Position numbers and translations under genes: made by a program. DNA of 6,472 bases. It comes from Spirochaetaceae bacterium UBA4077 (GTDB taxonomy: Bacteria; Spirochaetota; Spirochaetia; Treponematales; Rectinemataceae). A model generated the notes under the pieces. It worked only from the letters and a program-made list of their open reading frames with translations, was not told where the DNA came from and made no database searches. Below are positions 1 through 5,472 of the stretch, in pieces; positions within the stretch are counted from its first letter, which is position 1, and every line of letters begins with the position of its first letter. The stretch spans positions 1 through 6,472 of the forward strand of contig DFYR01000013.1 in assembly GCA_002383375.1 (NCBI GenBank), in the 5' to 3' direction.

Positions 1-70
1 ATTGTGCAGGCTTCGTGACACTAAGTATATCTTCTAGCGGCTGGGCTGGGGATTGTTGTAGACTACCCAT

Positions 71-445
71 ATGGCGACGGAAACAACCATGATGATCGTC
101 GAGGTCCTTCGATCCATTCCCTATGGTAGGGTAATTTCCTACGGCAGGGTGGCCGAGTTGGCCGGCTGTCCCAGATCTGGGGCCGACGCAAGACGGGTAG
201 CCCGGGTGCTCCACTCCATGTCGAAAAAATATTCTCTTCCCTGGTGGCGGGTAGTGAAAAAAGACGGCAGCATTGGCCTTAGGGAAGCATCGGATCTCCA
301 GCGCAGGCTTCTGGAGCAGGAAGGTGTGGAGTTTTTAGCCTCCGGAGCGGTAGATCTTGATCGGTTCGGAATCGGTCCCGGCTTTGGAAGCACAGGGTCG
401 GCTGCTGAAGTGGATGACTGGGCAGATCACCTGAGAGTGGATTGA
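71..445 (+). CDS. atl: Alkyltransferase-like protein (ATL, MGMT-family DNA-binding domain without the catalytic cysteine)
   Basis: This 124-residue protein consists of the MGMT/Ada C-terminal DNA-binding domain alone. Visible motifs are IPYGRVISYGRVAELAG (residues 16-32, the helix-turn-helix region, with Tyr24 at the base-flipping Tyr position), DARRVARVL (39-47, with the arginine-finger position around Arg41), and PWWRVV (57-62). In active O6-alkylguanine transferases the last motif is PCHRV; here Trp58 replaces the acceptor Cys and Trp59 the His. ATL proteins bind O6-alkylguanine in DNA, do not repair it, and hand the lesion to nucleotide excision repair; the same role is inferred here. The start at 71 is the first possible one, because an in-frame stop lies at 59-61. 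No clear ribosome binding site is seen, so the ATG at 89 remains an alternative. About 20 residues after the domain are unassigned. The gene is convergent with its right-hand neighbour. Confidence 0.88.
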   Translation: MATETTMMIVEVLRSIPYGRVISYGRVAELAGCPRSGADARRVARVLHSMSKKYSLPWWRVVKKDGSIGLREASDLQRRLLEQEGVEFLASGAVDLDRFGIGPGFGSTGSAAEVDDWADHLRVD

Positions 446-512
446 TCATAGAGCAACGCTGTTGGGATCCAACGGGGCTAAAAAGACCTCAGACCTAACT
501 GTTCTTGCCCAA

Positions 513-1427
513 TCATTCGATTAGATACTGGGCTCCGGAATACTTTAGGCCGCTGCTCTCCAGGCTCGCCGCAAGGCTTGGAGCCAGGAGCGCGCAGCGC
601 AGAAAGCAGGCGTTCAGTCCCTCCCCGCGACATCGATCAACAAGGCTTTCGATCAGCTTGAGCTCAAGACCAAGGCCGCGAAATTCAGGAACCACATAGA
701 GAAAACGAATCAATCCAACCGCCCCTGCTGCGGTGTCGATATAACCCATGGCCGCAAGGGCTACAGCTTTGCCGTCGGCTTCGTTCACGTAATGCAACCA
801 GCCGTGCAGCCGATGCTTGGCTAAAAAATCGAAGAGCTCGGTTTTTTCCAGTAAAACGGCGGGAGCCGGGATCCAGTCTAAAGCCTCTTCCAACGCCCGG
901 GCGAATATGTCCTCCAGGGCGAAGGGGACATTAGCGAGGCTACAGGTTTCCAGGCAGAATTCCTCGTCCAGTAAGTCAGAAAACTCCTCAGGCTCCGCGC
1001 CGAGCCTGGCCAGACCCAGTATTTCTCGCATGTCGTCCATCCACAGTTCGATCCTGTGCCGGAGGGCCGCGTTTTTGTACTCCCTGAACAGGGCTTCTTC
1101 CTTCGGGTATTCCGCCAGGATCTGCCTGAATGTCTTGAATACACCCCTGCCCTGGCCGAGCGCTCTGGTAAGGGCGAGCTTGGGCTCCATCCTGCTGATT
1201 CGAGCGCAAAAACCTTCCATGAGCCGAAAGCCATCGGCGGGACCCCAGACAGGAGGGGGAGCGATCCATTCAGGAAGGCTGCCTTCAGGTTTGGATACCA
1301 GCTCCCCGGTCCGCAGATCGATGTAGTGGGACCTGCTCTGGTCTTCCATGGCGAAAATAATCCGCTCCAGCGCGGTATCGTTCAGCTCGAACAGTACAAT
1401 GTGCTTTTCCACGGCACCATTGTACAC
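513..1427 (-). CDS. UPF0158-like domain fused to a GNAT acetyltransferase domain
   Basis: This 304-residue protein appears to have two domains. Residues about 8-135 resemble the UPF0158 family: IIFAMEDQSRSHYIDLRTGELV (23-44), GFRLMEGFCARI (66-77), and ALGQGRGVFKTFRQIL (89-104) followed by a basic helix and a W-x-D-D segment (129-132). Residues about 160-304 look like a GNAT N-acetyltransferase fold, with strand and motif A at IRFLYVVPEFRGLGLELKLI (240-259). The usual acetyl-CoA loop Q/R-x-x-G-x-G/A reads R250-G-L-G-L-E255, so the last small residue is Glu. The substrate is unknown. The start is GTG at 1427; a second in-frame GTG at 1412 is equally possible, and neither has a good ribosome binding site. 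The first ATG (1349) would cut into the UPF0158 region. The gene is divergent from the PHP gene. The fusion is inferred from motif recognition only. Confidence 0.82.
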   Translation of the reverse strand: MYNGAVEKHIVLFELNDTALERIIFAMEDQSRSHYIDLRTGELVSKPEGSLPEWIAPPPVWGPADGFRLMEGFCARISRMEPKLALTRALGQGRGVFKTFRQILAEYPKEEALFREYKNAALRHRIELWMDDMREILGLARLGAEPEEFSDLLDEEFCLETCSLANVPFALEDIFARALEEALDWIPAPAVLLEKTELFDFLAKHRLHGWLHYVNEADGKAVALAAMGYIDTAAGAVGLIRFLYVVPEFRGLGLELKLIESLVDRCRGEGLNACFLRCALLAPSLAASLESSGLKYSGAQYLIE

Positions 1428-1456
1428 TATGGAGGGCTGACGTACAGCGGAATTGA

Positions 1457-1485
1457 TGGACAGGGGTTCATGAGCCCTGTATACT
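1457..1485 (+). promoter_or_regulatory. Sigma-70-type promoter of the PHP gene, spacer filled by a dyad
   Basis: TGGACA (1457-1462, 5 of 6 to TTGACA) and TATACT (1480-1485, 5 of 6 to TATAAT) are separated by exactly 17 bp. The predicted transcription start is about 1491-1493, only a few bases before the GTG at 1496, which predicts a leaderless or nearly leaderless mRNA. A dyad, ACAGGG (1460-1465) with CCCTGT (1475-1480), occupies the spacer and touches both promoter elements. Confidence 0.6.
1460..1480. promoter_or_regulatory. Operator-like inverted repeat in the divergent promoter region
   Basis: ACAGGG and CCCTGT form perfect 6-bp arms around a 9-bp centre that itself contains TCATGA (1468-1473). 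The dyad lies between the -35 and -10 of the plus-strand promoter and just downstream of the -10 of the possible minus-strand promoter. A protein bound here could control both divergent genes. The regulator is not encoded in the window as far as I can recognise. Confidence 0.4.
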
Positions 1486-1506
1486 GGCCGAAACCGTGAA
1501 CGCCAA
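1478..1506 (-). promoter_or_regulatory. Possible promoter for the UPF0158-GNAT gene
   Basis: Read on the minus strand, TTGGCG (1506-1501) is followed after 17 bp by TATACA (1483-1478), each 4 of 6 to the sigma-70 consensus. Its -10 overlaps the plus-strand -10 (1480-1485), so the two divergent promoters would compete for the same DNA. The leader would be about 40 nt. The match is modest and the assignment tentative. Confidence 0.3.
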
Positions 1507-2404
1507 CCTTCATCTTCATTCTAAATTTTCCGATGGCAGCCTCTGGCCTGAGGACATTGTCAGGGGCGCAGCCCATCTGGGCCTGGAACTCATCGCTTTG
1601 ACCGATCACGATACCATGGGCGGAAGCCAGCGCTTCGCGGCCGAGTGCGATGCCCAGGGACTGTCTTGGGTAAGTGCCTGCGAGATCGATGTGGCTGATC
1701 CGGCTATTGGGTATAAGAGCGAGTTGTTGGCCTATTTCCCCGGCAAGACCCAGCCCGAGTGCGGCGCTACCAGAGCCATGCTCCAACAGGTATTGGACGA
1801 ACGGAGAAAACGGCTCGACTATTACCTTTACTGGGCTCGAACCTTTTTTAAGCGGGACGATCTGACGCTGGAGGACATGGTAGCCGGGCGCATGACCGGC
1901 GACACGAGCGCTGGCGATGCGGAGCTGCCCCTCCTGTCCTGGTCCAAGGTGGATCTGTTTCTCTACCTGCGGGGCAAGAAGCTGGTTCCCGCCTATATGA
2001 ACTATAAACTCTTTAAAAGGGAATGGATGCGACCCGGCAGGTTTCCCAAGTACAAGCTTTCCAAACCGGATACAACCGCCTGCCTGGCGGCTGTGCACGC
2101 CGACGGGGGCTTCGCTGTCATTCCCCATATTGGGCATCTATGGAATGACGATCCCGAGGAGATGGAAAGGCAACAGCACCAGGTCATGGCTCTGCTGGAA
2201 TTTTTCAAGACCCGGGGCGTGGACGGGGTTGAACTGTATTGGTATTCGGGCAATAAAAAGACCAGGGCTATCAATGATCTGGTCCGCAGGCTGGCGGAAC
2301 CCATGGGGTACTTCTTCACCTACGGTTCGGACTGTCACGGACCGGACACGGATAAGTATACTATTGATAAATTTTCTGGGGATTTTCCTAGCTTTCCTTT
2401 ATAG
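1496..2404 (+). CDS. PHP-domain metal-dependent phosphoesterase (TrpH/RNase AM-like)
   Basis: This 302-residue protein carries the full PHP metal-site signature: HLH (His6, His8), Asp13 in KFSDG, LTDHD (35-39, His38), Glu63 in ACEID, His211 in IPHIGH, Glu246 in VELYWY, and GSDCHGP (277-283, Asp279 and His281). The order matches the TrpH/RNase AM (YciV) group, which hydrolyses nucleoside 3',5'-bisphosphates or RNA 5' ends using a metal cluster. A roughly 95-residue insert (about 98-192), rich in aromatic and basic residues, separates the two halves and probably shapes the substrate pocket. The usual AHP motif before the second half is changed to PHI. The GTG at 1496 is chosen because an in-frame stop lies at 1454-1456, no ATG intervenes, and the HxH motif must be near the N-terminus. 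No ribosome binding site is visible. thyX follows after 48 nt. The phosphoesterase role is secure; the substrate is not. Confidence 0.88.
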   Translation: MNANLHLHSKFSDGSLWPEDIVRGAAHLGLELIALTDHDTMGGSQRFAAECDAQGLSWVSACEIDVADPAIGYKSELLAYFPGKTQPECGATRAMLQQVLDERRKRLDYYLYWARTFFKRDDLTLEDMVAGRMTGDTSAGDAELPLLSWSKVDLFLYLRGKKLVPAYMNYKLFKREWMRPGRFPKYKLSKPDTTACLAAVHADGGFAVIPHIGHLWNDDPEEMERQQHQVMALLEFFKTRGVDGVELYWYSGNKKTRAINDLVRRLAEPMGYFFTYGSDCHGPDTDKYTIDKFSGDFPSFPL

Positions 2405-2440
2405 GTTTCCGGGGCGACATCCCGAATCCGAATATGATCT

Positions 2441-2446
2441 AAGGAG
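2441..2446 (+). promoter_or_regulatory. Ribosome binding site of thyX
   Basis: AAGGAG sits 6 nt before the ATG at 2453 and fixes that start. It contrasts with the upstream PHP gene, which has no visible Shine-Dalgarno sequence. Confidence 0.8.
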
Positions 2447-2452
2447 CTGCAA

Positions 2453-3295
2453 ATGGCACACTGCGTAGTACCCGAGGCCGAGGCACTTCTCGATAAAGAG
2501 TTCAAGGTGTTGGACAAGGGTTTTGTCCGTTTGGTGGACTATCTAGGCGGTGATGCCCGCATTGTCCAGGCGGCCAGGGTATCCTATGGCGAGGGGACGA
2601 AGAGCTACAGGGAGGACGCCGGGCTTATCGACTATCTGATGCGCCATGAGCACACCTCCCCTTTCGAGCAGGTCGCCTTGAGCTTCCATATAAAGCTACC
2701 GATCTTTGTTGCCCGCCAATGGATCCGCCACAGGACCGCTAGGGTTAATGAGATCTCCGGACGCTATTCGATTATGAAGGATGAGTTCTACCTGCCCGCC
2801 GACGGCGATGTGGCGGCCCAGAGCGAAGACAACAAGCAGGGCAGGGCCGAGGAGCCTATGGAGGCTGCCGAGGCGGCTAAAATCAGGGCGCTCTTGGAGA
2901 AAGGCCAGCGTGCCGCTTATGAGGACTATTCCTGCCTCGTGGAGGAGGGACTGGCGAGGGAACTGGCCAGGATTAACCTGCCTTTGTCCCTCTACACCGA
3001 ATGGTACTGGCAGATCGACCTGCACAATCTTTTCAGGTTTCTTTCCCTCAGGCTGGATCCCCATGCCCAGAAGGAAATTCGGATGTATGCCCAGACCATG
3101 CTGGAAATAACCAGGGCGGTGGCTCCGGCGGCGACAGAAAGCTTTGAACGGAATACCCTGCACGGCGTTCGATTCAATGGGGCTGAGATGGCAGAGCTCA
3201 AGCGGCGTCTGGGGGAGGCTGGTCAGGAGCCCCTGCTCAAGGGGAAGGCCCTGGAACGCTTCGAAGAAAAACTCCGGAGTGGAAAGCAGCTGTAA
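2453..3295 (+). CDS. thyX: Flavin-dependent thymidylate synthase ThyX
   Basis: ThyX makes dTMP from dUMP using methylene-tetrahydrofolate and FAD/NADPH, acting as a cytoplasmic homotetramer. The 280-residue protein has the family signature at residues 92-105, RHRTARVNEISGRY, against the usual RHRxxSxNExSxRY. The first Ser of the motif is Arg97; the second, Ser102, and Glu100 are kept. Other typical segments are ARVSYG (41-46), HEHTSPFEQ (65-73), the SEDNKQGR loop (124-131), and LHNLFRFLSLRLDPHAQKEIR (190-210), which contributes to the nucleotide and flavin sites. Length is within the family range. The gene is probably co-transcribed with the PHP gene 48 nt upstream and ends convergently with the DUF2804 gene. 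ThyX suggests the organism may not need ThyA, though ThyA could be elsewhere in the genome. Confidence 0.96.
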   Translation: MAHCVVPEAEALLDKEFKVLDKGFVRLVDYLGGDARIVQAARVSYGEGTKSYREDAGLIDYLMRHEHTSPFEQVALSFHIKLPIFVARQWIRHRTARVNEISGRYSIMKDEFYLPADGDVAAQSEDNKQGRAEEPMEAAEAAKIRALLEKGQRAAYEDYSCLVEEGLARELARINLPLSLYTEWYWQIDLHNLFRFLSLRLDPHAQKEIRMYAQTMLEITRAVAPAATESFERNTLHGVRFNGAEMAELKRRLGEAGQEPLLKGKALERFEEKLRSGKQL

Positions 3296-3354
3296 GGGCG
3301 TGTCGAAAGCCTAGATTGGGTAAGCTTCCTGCGCAAGATTGGGCCGGCAGGCTC

Positions 3355-4422
3355 CTAGAGCCGCAGATTCTTGTCCTCTCCCATCCCGTAGAGCCGGGAA
3401 GCGTCGATCTTTTCGCCGGAGGAACTGCGCAGACTCCCTTCGAATCGTCCGAAAGGACCCGCATAGTCGATTTCGGCAAGCCCTAGATTCATCACGATGT
3501 CGTGGGGTACCTCAGGGTGGAAAACCAGGTCGACCATGCCTTCGGTATCCTGGATGATCCAGGGCTCGGAGCGGCCGTAGGGACGGGTTATGCGTATGGG
3601 CGGCAGGGAATGGACAGCACTGCCGATCCACAGCCGGTTTTCATTGTAATGTAACTGATCCCTGACCTGGTTGTCCGTGAGATTGAATCCGATTCGGCGT
3701 CCAGAAGGTTCGATGCCGAATCCTGTGACCCAGTCGTAATGAAGGCGGTAGGGATAGTAGCCCTTGTGATCGTCTAAAATCCCGAGACTTTTTTCTGTTG
3801 TCAGCTTCCGTCGCTCCCCATCGAGGACAAGGCTGCCGCTGCAAGACATGAGAATCTTCGTGGAATACATCGCTCTGTTGAGCCCTAGGGGAAGACAGAC
3901 CGAAAAGGCCGAACTTGAATCTTTTGACAGATCGAAGCTCAAATCCAGGTCGAAGGATGATTCTGATTTCTTTCTGGAGTGATTCGATGCCTGAAGCCGC
4001 ATCGTCCCGGCTTCCATATCGATGGATAGGGAGAGTTCCCTGTGCCTGGATTTGTAGCTGGGCAGGGATTTCTCCAGGGATTCGGGCAGCGTAAACCGTC
4101 GCCCCAGGAACTGGTGGCGAAATCCGGCTTTTCGCTTGCCGTTCCTGTCCCATATATCCACCGAGGCCATTCCCAGGTACTTGGCGTCGTAGAGCACCGC
4201 GAAGATAAAGCTGTCCGTATCGCCCGCCTGGACCGCCTGCCATTCTTTTATCCTTGTATTGCTAAGAAAGCGGGGAAGCGGATAGTGATACGGTCTGTGG
4301 ACCTCCATGAGGTTTGCTTTGCCGGGTATTCCCTCCCAGGAGCCCAGGACGAGGGATCCATCCCGGCTGAGCGCCCCGGGAGCCTGGCCCCTAAGGGCCT
4401 TTTGCCGTTCCGAATCAGACAA
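3355..4422 (-). CDS. DUF2804 family protein
   Basis: This 355-residue protein matches DUF2804, a family of unknown function common in spirochaetes and some other bacteria. Recognisable segments are SNTRIKEWQAV (54-64), ASVDIWDRNG (86-95), LGLNRAMYSTK (179-189), DDHKGYYPY (217-225) followed by YDWVTGFG (229-236), GRRIGFNLTDNQV (241-253), YNENRLWIGSAVHSLPP (259-275), and a closing YGRFEG-like stretch (AGPFGRFEG, 321-329). There is no signal peptide or membrane segment, so it is probably cytoplasmic. The pattern suggests a mostly beta structure; a calycin-like fold is possible but uncertain. The start is TTG at 4422, overlapping the end of the dehydrogenase gene by 8 nt, consistent with translational coupling; the first in-frame ATG is at residue 39 and would remove conserved N-terminal sequence. 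The linked oxidoreductase may hint at a metabolic role, but none is established. Confidence 0.87.
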   Translation of the reverse strand: MSDSERQKALRGQAPGALSRDGSLVLGSWEGIPGKANLMEVHRPYHYPLPRFLSNTRIKEWQAVQAGDTDSFIFAVLYDAKYLGMASVDIWDRNGKRKAGFRHQFLGRRFTLPESLEKSLPSYKSRHRELSLSIDMEAGTMRLQASNHSRKKSESSFDLDLSFDLSKDSSSAFSVCLPLGLNRAMYSTKILMSCSGSLVLDGERRKLTTEKSLGILDDHKGYYPYRLHYDWVTGFGIEPSGRRIGFNLTDNQVRDQLHYNENRLWIGSAVHSLPPIRITRPYGRSEPWIIQDTEGMVDLVFHPEVPHDIVMNLGLAEIDYAGPFGRFEGSLRSSSGEKIDASRLYGMGEDKNLRL

Positions 4423-5299
4423 GGCCTTGCCTGTAAAGCTCGTAGAGAATCTGGGTGCCCCGCTCTCCCCAGCCCTGGGTCTGTACCCTGTCGAAGAGGC
4501 GTTCGGCCAGCTCCGTTAAAGGGAGATTGAGTCCCAATTGTCTTGAGGAATCCAGGGCGATTCGCAGGTCTTTTAAAAAGTGCTTGGCGTAGAAACCAGG
4601 GCTGGAATCCCCGTCCAGCATGCGCGGGGCGTTGCTTGAAAGCTGCCAGCTGGCCGCAGAGCCTCCGCCTATGGAGAGCAGGACTCGCTTGGAGTCCAAT
4701 CCAGAAGCCGAGGTGTAGGTGAGGGCTTCTACCACACCGATGAGGTTAGCGGCAACACAGATCTGATTGGCCGCCTTTGTGTGTTGCCCGGCTCCCGCAG
4801 CGCCCTGGCGTACGATCGTCTTGCCCATTATCGCAAACAATGCTTCGGCCTCGGCAAAGGCATCCTCATCCCCTCCTACCATAATGGTGAGGGTGGCGTT
4901 TCTGGCTCCGCTGTCGCCACCTGAGACGGGGGCATCCAAGGCCTTCAAGCCCCTGGCCGAGGCTGCCGCGTGGATGCGCACAGCCAGATCGGGGCTGGAG
5001 GTTGTCATGTCGATGAGAAGGGTGCCTTTTCGGGCATGAGCTATGAGCCCATTGCCGCCCAAATACACTTCGTCCACATCCGAGGGAAGCCCGACCATGG
5101 TGATGATGACGTCGCAGCGGGGAGCCAGGGCTGCAGGGCTTTCAGCCCATTCTGCTCCGCGGTCCAGCAAGGCCTTTGCCTTGGCGGGACTGCGCGTATA
5201 GACGATGAGGCTGTGGCCGGCCGACAGAAGATGCCCGGCCATGGAATTCCCCATGACGCCCAGGCCTATGAATCCTATGGTTTTCTTTTCAAACGGCAT
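4415..5299 (-). CDS. NAD(P)-dependent beta-hydroxyacid dehydrogenase (3-hydroxyisobutyrate / tartronate semialdehyde / glyoxylate reductase type)
   Basis: This 294-residue cytoplasmic oxidoreductase has the standard layout. It has an N-terminal Rossmann fold with GFIGLGVMGNSMAGHLL (9-25). The substrate signature DAPVSGG is at 122-128. The catalytic lysine Lys175 is in GAGQHTKAANQ (169-179), with Asn178 four positions from the start of the KxxN motif. A second conserved lysine, Lys243, is in FLKDLRIAL (241-249). The family reversibly reduces short semialdehydes or glyoxylate to hydroxyacids. The segment after the second strand, YTRSPAK (34-40), has Arg-Ser where NADP-binding members carry Arg-Thr/Ser, so NADPH is more likely than NADH (inference). 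The exact substrate cannot be read from sequence. The ATG at 5299 has a strong GGAGG site. It is the first gene of a two-gene unit with the DUF2804 gene. Confidence 0.92.
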   Translation of the reverse strand: MPFEKKTIGFIGLGVMGNSMAGHLLSAGHSLIVYTRSPAKAKALLDRGAEWAESPAALAPRCDVIITMVGLPSDVDEVYLGGNGLIAHARKGTLLIDMTTSSPDLAVRIHAAASARGLKALDAPVSGGDSGARNATLTIMVGGDEDAFAEAEALFAIMGKTIVRQGAAGAGQHTKAANQICVAANLIGVVEALTYTSASGLDSKRVLLSIGGGSAASWQLSSNAPRMLDGDSSPGFYAKHFLKDLRIALDSSRQLGLNLPLTELAERLFDRVQTQGWGERGTQILYELYRQGLV

Positions 5300-5306
5300 T
5301 ACCCTT

Positions 5307-5311
5307 CCTCC
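5307..5311 (-). promoter_or_regulatory. Ribosome binding site of the dehydrogenase gene
   Basis: On the minus strand GGAGG lies 7 nt upstream of the ATG at 5299, supporting that start. Confidence 0.75.
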
Positions 5312-5329
5312 GAAGTATTGTGCATAGTC

Positions 5330-5358
5330 ACTCTAGCCTTTTAGGTACGGCTGCGCAA
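5330..5358 (-). promoter_or_regulatory. Possible promoter of the dehydrogenase-DUF2804 unit
   Basis: On the minus strand TTGCGC (5358-5353) and TAGAGT (5335-5330) are 17 bp apart. The -35 matches 3 of 6 and the -10 4 of 6. The position, about 30-60 bp before the ATG, suits a promoter, but the match is weak. A GC-rich dyad at 5366-5378 lies just upstream. Confidence 0.3.
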
Positions 5359-5365
5359 CCCGATG

Positions 5366-5378
5366 CCGCGATCCGCGG
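5366..5378. repeat. GC-rich 13-bp dyad in the divergent intergenic region
   Basis: CCGCG and CGCGG flank the 3-bp centre ATC as a perfect palindrome. It lies 7 bp upstream of the possible minus-strand -35 and about 70 bp upstream of the ppiB -10. It could be a protein binding site, but GC-rich palindromes this short can arise by chance. Confidence 0.3.
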
Positions 5379-5443
5379 TCAGAGGGCGAAATTACGAAGC
5401 GCCGGACTTTTGGACGAGAACCCGGGACGAAGCCGCGAGAGGA

Positions 5444-5452
5444 TGCTATACT
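5444..5452 (+). promoter_or_regulatory. Extended -10 promoter of ppiB
   Basis: TGCTATACT is an extended -10 (TGn followed by TATACT, 5 of 6 to TATAAT). A recognisable -35 is weak (GGGACG at 5424-5429, 3 of 6, 17-bp spacing), as is common with extended -10 promoters. The start would be near 5459, leaving a leader of about 14 nt that holds the ribosome binding site. Confidence 0.55.
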
Positions 5453-5461
5453 CGTCCGGCA

Positions 5462-5468
5462 AGGGAGG
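5462..5468 (+). promoter_or_regulatory. Ribosome binding site of ppiB
   Basis: AGGGAGG ends 4 nt before the ATG at 5473. It decides that start over an upstream in-frame start near 5320, which would add about 50 residues of non-conserved sequence across the promoter. Confidence 0.8.
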
Positions 5469-5472
5469 AACG

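Noticed and set aside
2..31. TTGTGC with TATATC as a promoter for atl
   Set aside because: The matches are weak and the window edge hides the upstream context, so an upstream promoter or operon cannot be excluded.
459..475. Hairpin GTTGG/CCAAC between the convergent atl and UPF0158-GNAT genes
   Set aside because: The stem is short (7 pairs with one wobble) and no T-run follows on either strand, so an intrinsic terminator cannot be claimed.
817..1326. A 169-codon open frame antisense to the UPF0158-GNAT gene
   Set aside because: Its translation is low-complexity, rich in Ser, Arg and Lys, typical of a shadow frame, with no start signal.
1427..2137. A 236-codon open frame antisense to the PHP gene
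   Set aside because: It lies almost entirely opposite the PHP gene, whose full set of metal motifs shows which strand is coding. The antisense translation shows no recognisable domain.
2433..2438. TATGAT as a separate -10 for thyX
   Set aside because: No -35 lies at the right distance, and the start would fall inside the ribosome binding site.
3313..3351. AGATTGGG direct repeat and CCTGC/GCAGG inverted repeat between thyX and the DUF2804 gene
   Set aside because: The repeats are short, the hairpin loop is long, and there is no T-run. A terminator is expected here but not visible.
3641..4243. A 200-codon minus-strand frame inside the DUF2804 gene
   Set aside because: It is on the same strand but in another frame, with no family resemblance, while the DUF2804 frame carries the conserved motifs throughout.
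5320..5472. N-terminal extension of the cyclophilin to an upstream start
   Set aside because: The extension runs through the extended -10 promoter and the ribosome binding site, and is not cyclophilin-like or a signal peptide.
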